A DNA stretch of 64,000 bases, from positions 149,828-213,827 of the forward strand of contig CAWFEN010000007.1 of NCBI GenBank assembly GCA_963814865.1, in the 5' to 3' direction. A program made the position numbers and the translations under genes. The notes beneath the pieces are model-generated. The model was not told where the DNA came from. It did not search any database and was given only the letters and a program-made list of their open reading frames with translations. Source of the stretch: AP-15 sp963814865 (lineage in GTDB: Bacteria; Pseudomonadota; Alphaproteobacteria; ATCC43930; CGMCC-115725). Below are positions 41,599 through 50,960 of this stretch, piece after piece (within the stretch, counting starts at the first letter, position 1; every line of letters begins with the position of its first letter).

Positions 41599-43008
41599 CT
41601 ATCTGGCGCCGCGATTCCACAGAATCACCCGAGCAGTCTGCAGCATTATTACGGAATCAAGAAAAATGCTTTGGTTTTTGACATAGTACAAATCATAGGA
41701 CAGCTTGCGCCGCGCGTCTTCGATCGAGGCGCCGTAGGGATAATTGATCTGCGCCCAGCCGGTGATGCCGGGCCTCGCCCAGTGGCGCTCGGCATAGTAG
41801 GGGATCACCTTCGCCAGATCGGCGACGAAAAACGGGCGTTCGGGGCGCGGCCCGACAAAGCTCATATCGCCGCGCAGAACATTGAAGATCTGCGGCAGCT
41901 CGTCGATCCGCAGCTTGCGGATGACGGCGCCGATGCGGGTGACGCGCGGATCGCCCTTGGCCGCCCAGCGAGGGCTGCCGTCGCGCTCGGCATCCACCCG
42001 CATGCTGCGAAACTTGAGAATCGTGAAGACCCGGCCGCGAAGTCCGACGCGGGTCTGACGGTAGAGCGCCGGGCCCGGGGTCTCGAGCCGGATCAGGCAG
42101 GCGGTCACCGCCAAGAGCGGCAATGTCAAGGTGAGGGCGGCCAGGCTGACGGCGATGTCGAAGCTGCGCTTGACGATCCGGTCGAGCATGCCGCAACGGA
42201 ACCCATCGGAGTAGAACAGCCAGCTGGGTTTGAGCGCTTCGAGATCGACGGTGCGCGTCTCGCGCTCCCAGAAATCGAGAAAATCGGTCACCTTGACGCC
42301 GGCGAGCTTGCAGCGCAGAAGCTGGTGCACCGGCAATCCGCGCCGCTCGTCGCTGGCCACCACGATCTCGCTGGCCCCGAGCCGATAGGCCAGATCGGCG
42401 AGCCCATCCGGGTCCCCGGCCCGCCAATCGAGGCACTCGCTTGGCCCGCAGCCCCGCCCGCCCGCGATCCCGATAAACGCGACCGGCAGGAAGTGCGGGT
42501 TCTCGCCGGTGTCGACCAGCCGGGCGATGCGCGCCGCCGGCGCGCCGCTGCCGAGGACGATCAGCCGCCGCTTCAGCAGCCCCCGCCCCAAGGTCATCAG
42601 AAAGGCCCCGCGGGTCAATGATATGCAGCCGAGCCAGATCAACGCCACTTTGAGCGGAAGGGCCGCCGCGTCGGGCATGTTGTGGGGACCGTCGCGCCAA
42701 TAGGACACGGTGACGAGGACGAGCACCAGCACAAAGATGAAGGCGACGGCGACTTTGCTGACCAGCAGGCGAAAATCCATGAAGCTCTGATGCCCGTAGA
42801 GCCCGACCGAAACCATCGCAGCAACCGCGGCGAACGACAGACCGGCGGCGAACTGGATGGGGAACTGCGAAAAACCAAATACAACCGGAATGCCGATCGG
42901 CGGCTGCGCCAGCATCTGGTAAAAGGCGCCGGTGATCAGCACGGCATCGGACAACACGAGAAGCACGACCGAGACAGGGATAAAATGTCTGAACAGTCTG
43001 AGCTGCAT
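41599..43008 (-). CDS. PEP-CTERM-associated polyprenyl-phosphate sugar transferase (EpsB/TIGR03013 type)
   Basis: A 469-residue initiating sugar transferase. The N-terminal third has four to five membrane helices, then a CoA-binding-like Rossmann domain (RLIVLGSGAPAARIARLV), then a membrane-reentrant helix (KRSFDIAVSLAALTLTLPLL) and the catalytic core with LKFRSMRVDAE, the D-E pair region LRIDELPQIFNVLRGDMSFVGPRPERP and PGITGWAQINYPYGAS. These enzymes place the first sugar phosphate on undecaprenyl phosphate to start a polysaccharide. The ATG (MQLRLFRHFIP) matches the family N-terminus. It heads the prs operon; the 43009-43221 gap upstream must hold the operon promoter. Confidence 0.9.
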   Translation of the reverse strand: MQLRLFRHFIPVSVVLLVLSDAVLITGAFYQMLAQPPIGIPVVFGFSQFPIQFAAGLSFAAVAAMVSVGLYGHQSFMDFRLLVSKVAVAFIFVLVLVLVTVSYWRDGPHNMPDAAALPLKVALIWLGCISLTRGAFLMTLGRGLLKRRLIVLGSGAPAARIARLVDTGENPHFLPVAFIGIAGGRGCGPSECLDWRAGDPDGLADLAYRLGASEIVVASDERRGLPVHQLLRCKLAGVKVTDFLDFWERETRTVDLEALKPSWLFYSDGFRCGMLDRIVKRSFDIAVSLAALTLTLPLLAVTACLIRLETPGPALYRQTRVGLRGRVFTILKFRSMRVDAERDGSPRWAAKGDPRVTRIGAVIRKLRIDELPQIFNVLRGDMSFVGPRPERPFFVADLAKVIPYYAERHWARPGITGWAQINYPYGASIEDARRKLSYDLYYVKNQSIFLDSVIMLQTARVILWNRGAR

Positions 43009-43221
43009 CACAAACAGGAATTTGGTTAATGATAAACGCCGTCGACGCCTGAACGATCGCTTGCCACTATAATAGCAGCATAGTGTGCAGCCGTCCAGGA
43101 GAACCGGCGGCAACTCTCGGAACGCGAGAGAAATCTTGCCCCAGGTGAAATCGAGCCGCGAACTTTCGCTGCACGGGCAGATTCGGCCGGGCCGACCCCG
43201 TTGCGTTGCCGCCCGCTTCCC

Positions 43222-44172
43222 TCAGCCAGCCGCAGCGAGGGGGGCAGCGGTGCGATCGCCGCGTGCCGCGGCCGCCGGCAGCACCGCACCTGCCGTGCCG
43301 GCGAGCTCATCCCGCCGCTGCTCGAAGATCTGCCGAATCCACCCGATGACCGCGCGGACGCAGGCGGCACGGCGCAGATCGCGATGGACGATGACCCAGT
43401 AATCGGCGGCCAACTCCGGCACCGGATCGGTCACGCGTTCGAGCACCGGGTCGCCATCGCCGGCGTAGCACGGCAGCAACCCGATCCCGACGCCGGCGCG
43501 GATTGCGTCCATCCGCATCGACAGGCTGGCGGCGCGCAGCACCACCCGCCCGCCCCATTCGCCGATCTGCTGGTCGAGCCAGCGCGCACTGGCGTAATGG
43601 CCCTGCTCCTCGGTATAGGTGATCCAGCGCTCGCCGTGCCGCACCGCAGGCGCGCCGCCGTCGCGGCGCCGGTACAGCGCGCCGGCGATCGCGCCGACCT
43701 TGGCGACGAACAGATTGCCGGCCTCCGGCACGCCGTGGCGCAGCGCCAGATCGGCGTCGCGCCGCGCGAGGTTCGCGGTCTGCGGCAATTCGACGAGTTC
43801 GAGGGTGATCCCGGCCGGCAATCCGATGCCGTCCGCTCCGGCGAGATGGCCGGGCAGAAAGCCCGCGGCCCATTCGCCGACCGAGACGCGCACGGTGCCG
43901 TTCAATGTCGGCGACGCGGCGGCGCGGCGGCGTTCGAGCGCCAATGCCGCGGTCTCGAGCCGCTCGGCCGCCGCGACCAGCGCCTCGCCGGCGGCATTGA
44001 GGCGCAATCCGTCGGGCAGCCGGTCGAACAGCGCCGGGCCGCCGAAGGTTTCCTCGAACGTCGCCAGCCGCCGGCCGACCGTCGGTTGGCTCAACCCGAG
44101 CGCGCGCCCTGCCGCGCGCAGCGAGCCGTGCCGGGCCACGGCGAGGAAGATGCGGATGTCGTCCCAGTTCAT
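43222..44172 (-). CDS. LysR-family transcriptional regulator
   Basis: A 316-residue LysR regulator. The winged helix is at residues 3-62 (MNWDDIRIFLAVARHGSLRA, then ALGLSQPTVGRRLATFEE), followed by a periplasmic-binding-type effector domain of usual length. The ATG lies behind a strong gcggaggga site. Divergent from the large ABC exporter gene, with a 191-bp gap containing two TACGTATC sites, so it probably controls that gene and itself. The effector is unknown. The Ala-rich last 25 residues are dispensable-looking. Confidence 0.88.
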   Translation of the reverse strand: MNWDDIRIFLAVARHGSLRAAGRALGLSQPTVGRRLATFEETFGGPALFDRLPDGLRLNAAGEALVAAAERLETAALALERRRAAASPTLNGTVRVSVGEWAAGFLPGHLAGADGIGLPAGITLELVELPQTANLARRDADLALRHGVPEAGNLFVAKVGAIAGALYRRRDGGAPAVRHGERWITYTEEQGHYASARWLDQQIGEWGGRVVLRAASLSMRMDAIRAGVGIGLLPCYAGDGDPVLERVTDPVPELAADYWVIVHRDLRRAACVRAVIGWIRQIFEQRRDELAGTAGAVLPAAAARGDRTAAPLAAAG

Positions 44173-44198
44173 CGGCTCCCTCCGCAACTCCGTCCCAC

Positions 44199-44256
44199 GA
44201 TACGCGTACGTATCAGACGATCTTGATTTTGTCGATGGCCGTTATGCCTACGTATC
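44199..44256. promoter_or_regulatory. candidate LysR operator pair between divergent genes
   Basis: An interrupted palindrome GATACG-CGTA-CGTATC lies at 44199-44214, 27 bp before the LysR gene. Its right half, TACGTATC (44207-44214), recurs at 44249-44256. The two 8-mers are 42 bp apart, four helical turns, so they face the same side of the DNA. Both contain the self-complementary core TACGTA. Placement in a LysR-divergent region makes an operator likely. Confidence 0.55.
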
Positions 44257-44363
44257 GCTAATCTGCGGATCACATGGCGTGGAGCCGACCGCGCCGATCG
44301 ACAAGCCCGCCCGTGACGCCGGGATCATCGGCTATCATCGCGGCCGGGCGAGGGAGTGAGCCG

Positions 44364-47300
44364 ATGTATTTCGACCGACGCTTATGGGCTCTGACCAAGG
44401 GGCTGCGCGGGTGGATCGCACTGGCGATCGTGCTGGGGCTCCTCGCGGCCGCGTTCGGGATCCTGCGCTTCGTCATCCTCGGCGTGCTGCTGTCGCGCGT
44501 CTTCGCCGGCGCCGGCCTCGCCGCCGTCGCGATCCCGGCCGCCGGGGTCGCTGCCGCGGTGATCCTGCGCGGCCTGATCGAGCACCGGCGCGCGATGATT
44601 TCCCACCGTACCGCAACCCGCGTGCAGGAGGAATTGCGCGGCCGGCTGTACGACAAGATCGCGGCGTTGGGGCCGGCCTGGTTCGCCGGCGAGCGCACCG
44701 GCGGGGTCATGCTGTCGATCGTCGACGGGGTCGAGCAATTGCAGAGCTTTTTCGGGCAGTACGTGCCGCAATTGTCGATCGCGGTGCTGACGCCGTTGGC
44801 GATCTTCGCCTTCATCGCCTGGTGGGACGTGCCGGTGGCGACGGTGATGCTGGTGTTCGCGCTGGTGACCCTGATCGCGCCGACCGTCTTCCTGCAGATC
44901 GAGCGCCGCACCAGTGGTGGGCGCCAGCAGGCGCTGAAGGCCTTTGCCTCGGAATTTCTCGACGGCGTGCAGGGCCTGCCGACCCTGAAGGCGTTCGGCC
45001 AGAGCCGGGCCTATGGCCGCCGCCTCGCCGACAAGGCGCACGAACTCTGCGACAGCACCCTGCGCGTCTTGTCGACCGGGGTGATGACCCGCGGCATCAC
45101 CGATTGCGGGGTGGCGATCGGCGCCGCCGCCGCCTTGTCGCTCGCCGTGTGGCGGGTGTCGCACGGGCTGATGAGCATCCAGGCGTTGCTGATCGTGCTG
45201 ATGGCGGGGACCGAGGTGTTCCGCCCGCTGCGCGATCTGCGGATGGTGCTGCATCAGGGGATGGTCGGGCAATCCGCCGCCGCCGGGATCAATGCGCTCT
45301 TTGCCGCCGAGCCGCTGGTGCCGGTGCGGGCATCCGATTCGCGCGCGGCGGGCGTGCCGCTGCTCCCGACCATCGCCTTCGAGGATGTCCGTTTCGCCTA
45401 TCCCGGCGGACGCGGCGCCGCCCATGACGGGCTCTCCTTCACCGTCGCCGCCGGCGAGAAGATCGGCATCGTCGGCCCGAGCGGCTCGGGCAAATCCTCG
45501 ATCGCGCGGCTGTTGCTGCATCTGTTCGAGCCGCAGCGCGGGCGGGTGCTGATCGGCGGGCGCGACCTGAACACGCTCGATCCCGAAGCGGTGCGCCGGA
45601 TGATCGCGGTCGTGCACCAGGACACCTATCTGTTCCACGGCACGGTCGAGGAGAACCTGCGGCTCGGCAAGCCCGATGCCGACCAGCAGGAAATCGAGGC
45701 CGCGGCACGTGATGCCAATGCGCACGAGTTCATCGCGCTGTTGCCGCAGGGCTACCGGACGATGATCGGCGAGCGCGGGGTCATGCTGTCGGGCGGCCAG
45801 CGCCAGCGCCTGGCGATTGCCCGCGCCTTGCTGCGCGACGCGCCGATCCTGATCCTCGACGAGGCGCTCTCTTCAGTCGATGCCGAGAACGAGGCGGTGA
45901 TCCAGCAGGCGATCGACCGCCTCTCCGCCGGGCGCACGACCTTGATCCTGGCGCATCGCCTGTCGAGCGTGATCGGCGCCGACCGCATCCTCGTCCTCGA
46001 TCGCGGCCGCGTCGTCGAGGAGGGCCGCCACGCCGGGCTGATCCGCCGCGACGGCCCCTATCGCCGGCTGATGGGGGCGCAGGCCGATGAGCGCGAGGGC
46101 GACCTCGCCTTTGCCGACGAACGCGCCGAACTCGACGCGCCCGGCGAGCGCGAGCAGATCGAGATCGCCGCCGCGACGGCGCCCGAGGCGGCGGCGGGCG
46201 CGGCGGAATCGGTCGGCTGGGCGGCGACGCTCGGCACTCTCGTGCAGATCATCAAGCCGTGGCGCCGGCGCTTCGGCATCGTCGTCGGTTCCGGCATCGC
46301 CCGGGTCGCCGCCTTCATCGGGGTCGGCATCATCGGCGCGCTCGCCGTGGCCGCGGTCAAGACCGGATCGCCGTTCGGTTACCTCTTGATTCTGCTGGCC
46401 CTGACCGCACCCCTGGCCGGGCTGCTGCACTGGCTCGAATCCTGGCTCGCCCACGACATCGCCTATCGCCTGCTGGCCGAGATGCGGATCGCCCTGTTCG
46501 CCAAGCTCGATATTCTGGCGCCGGCCTATCTGATGCGCCGCCGCTCGGGCGATCTGATCGCGCTCGCCAGCCAGGATGTCGAGACCGTCGAATATTTCTT
46601 CGCCCACACCGTGGCGCCGGCATTGGTTGCGGTGCTGGTGCCCTCGACGGTGTTGGCGGTGCTGGCGGTTGTCGCCTGGCCGATCGCGCTCGCCCTGCTC
46701 CCCTTCGTGCTCTATGCCGGGCTCGCGCCGGTGCTGACGCGGGTGCGGATCGATCGCCTGGGGGCCGAAGCGCGCGATGCGCTCGGGCTGTTGGGCGCCT
46801 ATGTGACCGAGACGATCCAGGGATTGAACGATCTCGTCGCCTTCCAGGCGGTCGCCGGGCGGCGCCGCGGCTTCATGGATTTCGTCCGCGGCTATCAGCA
46901 GATCCGCCTCGAATTGCTGGGCGATCTGTCGGCGCAGACGGCGCGGCTCGAGACCGTGACCGGGCTCGGCGGGCTCGCCGTCGCGGTGGTCGGCGCCCGG
47001 CTCGCCGCCACGCATCAGCTCGCCCCGACGACATTGCCGCTGCTGATCCTGCTGGCATTGTCCTCGTTCCTGCCGATCTCGGAGATCGCCCAGGTCAGCC
47101 GCCAGCTCGCCGACACGATCGCCTCGACGCGCCGGCTTTATGCCGTGCACCGCGAACAGCCCGCGGTCGTCGACGGCCCGCTCCGCCCGCCCGAGCCCAC
47201 GGGCGGCTCGGCAATCCGCTTCGACGGGGCGGGGTTCACCTATCCCGGCGCGCGCCGGCCGGCACTGACCGATATCCGGCTCGATGTGCCGGCCGGGGCG

Positions 47301-47966
47301 ACGATGGCGCTGGTCGGCCCGTCGGGGGCCGGCAAGACCACCTTCGCCACTCTGCTGCTGCGCTTTTGGGACCCGAGCGTCGGGCGTATCCTGATCGACG
47401 GGGTCGATCTGCGCGATTTCGAGCTCGACCATCTGCGCCGCCGCGTCTCGCTGGTGGCGCAGGACACTTATCTCTTCAACGACACCTTGCGCGCCAATGT
47501 GCTGCTGGCCCGGCCCGAGGCCGATGAGGCGGCGATCCACCGCGCGCTCGAACAGGCGGCGCTGGCCGAGTTTGTCGAGAGCCTGCCCGAGGGGCTCGAC
47601 ACCCCGGTCGGCGAGCGCGGCGTGCAGCTGTCGGGCGGGCAGCGCCAGCGCGTCGCGATCGCCCGCGCCTTTCTGAAGAATGCGCCGACCCTGATCCTCG
47701 ACGAGGCGACCTCGCATTTGGACGCGGTCAGCGAAGCCCAGGTGCGCCAGGCGCTCGACACGCTGATGCGCGACCGCACGACGATCGTCATCGCCCACCG
47801 GCTCTCGACCGTGCGCAACGCCGATCTCCTGGCCGTCATCGATCGCGGCCGCCTGGTCGAGACCGGCAGCCATGCCGAGCTATTGGCCCGCAACGGCCTC
47901 TACGCCCGCCTGATCCGCCGCCAGATCGGCGGCGCCCGGCAGCCGGTCCGCGCCGTTGGCGATTGA
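44364..47966 (+). CDS. fused double ABC exporter, CydDC-like
   Basis: A 1200-residue protein made of two complete ABC exporter halves. Half 1 has a membrane domain with CydD-like features (FFGQYVPQLSIAVLTPLA) and an ATPase domain with GPSGSGKSS, LSGGQRQR and LILDEALSSVD. A linker rich in Ala and Glu follows (about residues 580-620), then half 2 with its own membrane domain and GPSGAGKTT, LSGGQRQR and LILDEATSHLD. All catalytic ATPase motifs are intact in both. CydC and CydD, which export glutathione and cysteine, are normally separate proteins. Substrate unproven. An agggag site precedes the ATG; the LysR gene is divergent. Confidence 0.85.
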   Translation: MYFDRRLWALTKGLRGWIALAIVLGLLAAAFGILRFVILGVLLSRVFAGAGLAAVAIPAAGVAAAVILRGLIEHRRAMISHRTATRVQEELRGRLYDKIAALGPAWFAGERTGGVMLSIVDGVEQLQSFFGQYVPQLSIAVLTPLAIFAFIAWWDVPVATVMLVFALVTLIAPTVFLQIERRTSGGRQQALKAFASEFLDGVQGLPTLKAFGQSRAYGRRLADKAHELCDSTLRVLSTGVMTRGITDCGVAIGAAAALSLAVWRVSHGLMSIQALLIVLMAGTEVFRPLRDLRMVLHQGMVGQSAAAGINALFAAEPLVPVRASDSRAAGVPLLPTIAFEDVRFAYPGGRGAAHDGLSFTVAAGEKIGIVGPSGSGKSSIARLLLHLFEPQRGRVLIGGRDLNTLDPEAVRRMIAVVHQDTYLFHGTVEENLRLGKPDADQQEIEAAARDANAHEFIALLPQGYRTMIGERGVMLSGGQRQRLAIARALLRDAPILILDEALSSVDAENEAVIQQAIDRLSAGRTTLILAHRLSSVIGADRILVLDRGRVVEEGRHAGLIRRDGPYRRLMGAQADEREGDLAFADERAELDAPGEREQIEIAAATAPEAAAGAAESVGWAATLGTLVQIIKPWRRRFGIVVGSGIARVAAFIGVGIIGALAVAAVKTGSPFGYLLILLALTAPLAGLLHWLESWLAHDIAYRLLAEMRIALFAKLDILAPAYLMRRRSGDLIALASQDVETVEYFFAHTVAPALVAVLVPSTVLAVLAVVAWPIALALLPFVLYAGLAPVLTRVRIDRLGAEARDALGLLGAYVTETIQGLNDLVAFQAVAGRRRGFMDFVRGYQQIRLELLGDLSAQTARLETVTGLGGLAVAVVGARLAATHQLAPTTLPLLILLALSSFLPISEIAQVSRQLADTIASTRRLYAVHREQPAVVDGPLRPPEPTGGSAIRFDGAGFTYPGARRPALTDIRLDVPAGATMALVGPSGAGKTTFATLLLRFWDPSVGRILIDGVDLRDFELDHLRRRVSLVAQDTYLFNDTLRANVLLARPEADEAAIHRALEQAALAEFVESLPEGLDTPVGERGVQLSGGQRQRVAIARAFLKNAPTLILDEATSHLDAVSEAQVRQALDTLMRDRTTIVIAHRLSTVRNADLLAVIDRGRLVETGSHAELLARNGLYARLIRRQIGGARQPVRAVGD

Positions 47967-48412
47967 GGATACGGATCACGCGGTGTTCGTTTGATTTTCG
48001 GGAATTACCGCAGGCGCAACCTAACCGCTCAGACGCCAACAGATTGGTAAAACACCCGTTCGGCGGCTTCAGCAGCTGAAGCAACACGCGGGCCGCATGG
48101 CATTGCCAGTTCGTGTCCGGACCGTCGCCAAACGTCCCGAGCCGGGTGGTATCAATGCCATCCGCCTTGCCCGCCAGCTATGGGCCAAGCCCGGCCATGA
48201 CGAAACGAGCGTGCTGATTCTGCCCCATTTACGGCAAAATTTTCTCCGGATAGCGCGGCATGGAGGCGACGGTGCTCGCCCGCGATCGTCGCAGTATGCT
48301 AGGCTGTGACGGCAACCGGCGGTACTACCAGTCCTTGCGGGGCCGGCAGTTGTCGTCCTCGTTCCCCTTCTCGGGAAGAACGTCACAGCGATCGGTGGTA
48401 CGAAGTCTGGCC
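47967..48412. other. 446-bp gap between the two ABC exporter genes
   Basis: No supported gene is seen on either strand; short open frames here have no recognisable similarity. A perfect inverted repeat GCTTCAG-CAG-CTGAAGC (48066-48082) forms a short hairpin about 100 bp after the first exporter gene, without a T-run. The region downstream must hold the promoter of the second exporter, but no clear -35/-10 pair stands out. Confidence 0.4.
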
Positions 48413-50278
48413 ATGCGGGTGTTCCAGTTTTTCGAAGCTCTGCTCCAACCCACGGCGCTGCCGCCGGAGACGCCGCCGCCCGCCGGGCTCGTCGCGTTCT
48501 ACTGGCATCATGCGCGCCAGGTGCGCCGCCTCGTCGTCGCGCTGTTTGTCACCGGCTTTGTCGTTGCCGTGCTCGACACCATGATCCCGGTGTTCGTCGG
48601 CCGGGTGGTGGCGATGGTCTCCGGCCATCGGCCGGGCACCCTGCTGCACGATGCCTGGCCGCAGCTCCTCGGCATGGCCTTGTTCCTGCTGGTGGCCCGG
48701 CCGTCGGCGATGCTGCTGCAGAGCCTGATTACCAATCAGGCGATTATCCCCGGCTTTTCGAATCTGATCCGGTGGCAGAGCCATTGGCATGTGGTGCGGC
48801 AGAGCTGGACCTTTTTTCAGAACGATTTCGCCGGCCGCATCGCCAACCGGGTCATGCAGACCGGCCCGGCGCTGCGCGAAAGCGTCGTCTCGGCGACCAA
48901 TGCAGTCTGGTACATCCTGGTCTATGGCGGCGGCGCGATCCTGTTGCTGGCGTCGAGCGATGCGAGGCTGGCAGTGCCGGTGCTGCTGTGGTTCGCCGGC
49001 TACGCGGTGTTGCTGCGCTGGTTCGTCCCGCGCCTGCGCAACCGCTCGCAGCGGATGTCGGCGGCGCGGTCGCAATTGTCCGGCCGGGTTGTCGACAGTT
49101 ATACCAACATCCTGACGGTCAAGCTGTTCGCCCGGCCGCGCGACGAGGACGATTTCGTGCGCGAGGCGATGGACGAGCTGACCGCGGCGCACCGCGACCA
49201 GGTGCGGCTGATGACCGTGCTCGGGCTGAGCCTTGGCGTGCTCAACGCGGCGATGGTGGTAGGCACCGCGGCGGTGGCGATCTGGCTGTGGAACGATGGG
49301 CGCATCGCCGTCGGCACCGTCGCGATGGCGTTGCCGTTGACTTGGCACATCGCCAGCATCGCCGGCTGGGTGGCGCAGAATGTGACGACGATCTTCGAGA
49401 ATATCGGCGTCGTCCAGGAGGGTATGCGCTCGATCGCGGTGCCGCGCCAGATGCCGGACCAGCCCGACGCCGCACCGTTGCGGATCGAGCGCGGTGCCGT
49501 GCGTTTCGATGCGGTGCAGTTCGGCTATGGCACAACGCGCGGCGTGCTGCACGGCATCGATCTGGCGATCGCGCCCGGCGAGCGGGTCGGCCTGGTCGGT
49601 CCGTCGGGAGCGGGCAAATCGACGCTCGTCAACCTCCTGCTGCGCTTTTATGACATCGAGAGCGGCCGCATCCTGATCGACGGGCAGAACATCGCCGGCG
49701 TCACGCAGGAGAGCCTGCGCACTCATATCTCGATGGTGACGCAGGACACCTCGCTGCTGCACCGCTCGATCCGCGACAACATCCGCTATGGCCGGCCGCA
49801 GGCGAGCGAATGGGAGGTGCGGCGGGCGGCGGCCCAGGCCCATGCGCTCGAATTCATCGAGGGGCTGGAGGATTGGAACGGGCGCTGCGGGTTCGACGCC
49901 CATGTCGGCGAGCGCGGGGTCAAGCTTTCCGGCGGCCAGCGTCAACGCATCGCGCTGGCTCGGGTCATCCTCAAGGACGCGCCGATCCTGGTTCTCGACG
50001 AGGCCACCTCGTCGCTCGATTCGGAAGTCGAGGCGGCCATTCAAGAGCAGCTGGAGAGCCTGATGCAGGGGCGAACGGTCATCGCCATCGCCCATCGCCT
50101 GTCGACGATCGCCCGCCTCGACCGTCTCGTCGTCCTCGATCACGGACGGATCGTCGAGGAGGGGACCCATGCGTCGCTGCTCGCCGCCGGCGGAACCTAT
50201 GCGCGGCTATGGCGGCGCCAGTCGGGCGGGTTCCTCGACCCGATAGCCGCCGCCGGCCTCGATGCCGCCGCCGAATAG
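48413..50278 (+). CDS. ABC exporter, fused membrane and ATPase domains
   Basis: A 621-residue half-transporter that would work as a homodimer. Six membrane helices lie within residues 30-330, with the coupling region around FQNDFAGRIANRVMQTG. The ATPase domain has GPSGAGKST, a Q-loop MVTQDTSLLHRSI, LSGGQRQRIALARV and LVLDEATSSLDSE. It belongs to the multidrug/lipid exporter branch; the substrate is unknown. The start is uncertain: the ATG chosen lacks a good ribosome site but begins at the natural N-terminus (MRVFQFFEALL), and sequence before it is not protein-like. Confidence 0.85.
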   Translation: MRVFQFFEALLQPTALPPETPPPAGLVAFYWHHARQVRRLVVALFVTGFVVAVLDTMIPVFVGRVVAMVSGHRPGTLLHDAWPQLLGMALFLLVARPSAMLLQSLITNQAIIPGFSNLIRWQSHWHVVRQSWTFFQNDFAGRIANRVMQTGPALRESVVSATNAVWYILVYGGGAILLLASSDARLAVPVLLWFAGYAVLLRWFVPRLRNRSQRMSAARSQLSGRVVDSYTNILTVKLFARPRDEDDFVREAMDELTAAHRDQVRLMTVLGLSLGVLNAAMVVGTAAVAIWLWNDGRIAVGTVAMALPLTWHIASIAGWVAQNVTTIFENIGVVQEGMRSIAVPRQMPDQPDAAPLRIERGAVRFDAVQFGYGTTRGVLHGIDLAIAPGERVGLVGPSGAGKSTLVNLLLRFYDIESGRILIDGQNIAGVTQESLRTHISMVTQDTSLLHRSIRDNIRYGRPQASEWEVRRAAAQAHALEFIEGLEDWNGRCGFDAHVGERGVKLSGGQRQRIALARVILKDAPILVLDEATSSLDSEVEAAIQEQLESLMQGRTVIAIAHRLSTIARLDRLVVLDHGRIVEEGTHASLLAAGGTYARLWRRQSGGFLDPIAAAGLDAAAE

Positions 50279-50326
50279 CCTGCCTGACCCGCCGGGGGAT
50301 CGCTATATTGGCGGCGGAGGTCAGCG

Positions 50327-50906
50327 ATGAGCGAGCGCGCGATCAGACCGATGAGCGTGGCGGAGTTTCTCCGCTGGGAGGATGGAACCGACGCGCGCTA
50401 TGAGCTCGTCGGCGGTTTCCCGGTCGCGATGGCACCGCCCGCCGAAGCGCATCGTATCCTGGCGACGCGGCTCGCCTCTCGGATCGATGGGGCGCTCGCG
50501 AGTCGGGCGGCCGTGCAATGCACAGATCGAGGCGGGCGTAATGCGGCCGGATCGCGCAGATTCGTACTACATCGCTGATATTGCAGCGACCTGTACTCCA
50601 AACGAGCGTGGTCGGCAGGCAATCAAGGATCCAATTTTGATCGTCGAGATCCTGTCTCCGGGAACCGAGAGGCACGACCGGCTGACGAAAGTTCCGGTCT
50701 ATCGCGGCATCGACAGCGTCGAGGAGATCCTGCTGATCGATTCCGAGAGCATCTACGCCGAGGTATTGAGACGGGAGGGGGATCGTTGGATCACCGTGCT
50801 GGTCCGCGGGCCGGACGCCGTTCTCGGCCTCTCCTGCGTCGATCTGTCGGTGGCGACGACCGAGCTTTACGACGGGATCGAGACCGCTGCCGACGTCACG
50901 TCCTGA
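50327..50906 (+). pseudogene. Uma2-family endonuclease-like protein, +1 frameshifted
   Basis: The frame from ATG 50327 (ggcggaggt ribosome site) encodes the start of a Uma2 protein: PMSVAEFLRWEDGTDARYELVGGFPVAMAPP. Near 50495-50510 the frame changes by +1; the other frame then gives GRPCNAQIEAGVMRPDRADS, DIAATC, IVEILSPGTERHDR (catalytic Glu) and YRGIDSVEEILLID to the stop. Uma2 proteins have a PD-(D/E)XK nuclease fold and are usually of unknown function. The combined length is normal, about 192 residues. Unlike the two GGC-run frameshifts elsewhere, no simple repeat marks this one. Confidence 0.8.
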
Positions 50907-50960
50907 GCCGCGGCATTTCCTCGCGCAGCATCGCGGTCGCGCGCGCCGCGCCCTTTGAGC

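Noticed and set aside
43009..43221. A sigma-54 or strong sigma-70 promoter for the prs operon
   Set aside because: GG and GC words occur but never with the required 10-base spacing, and the TATTAT and TATAAT-like words have no well-placed -35 partner.
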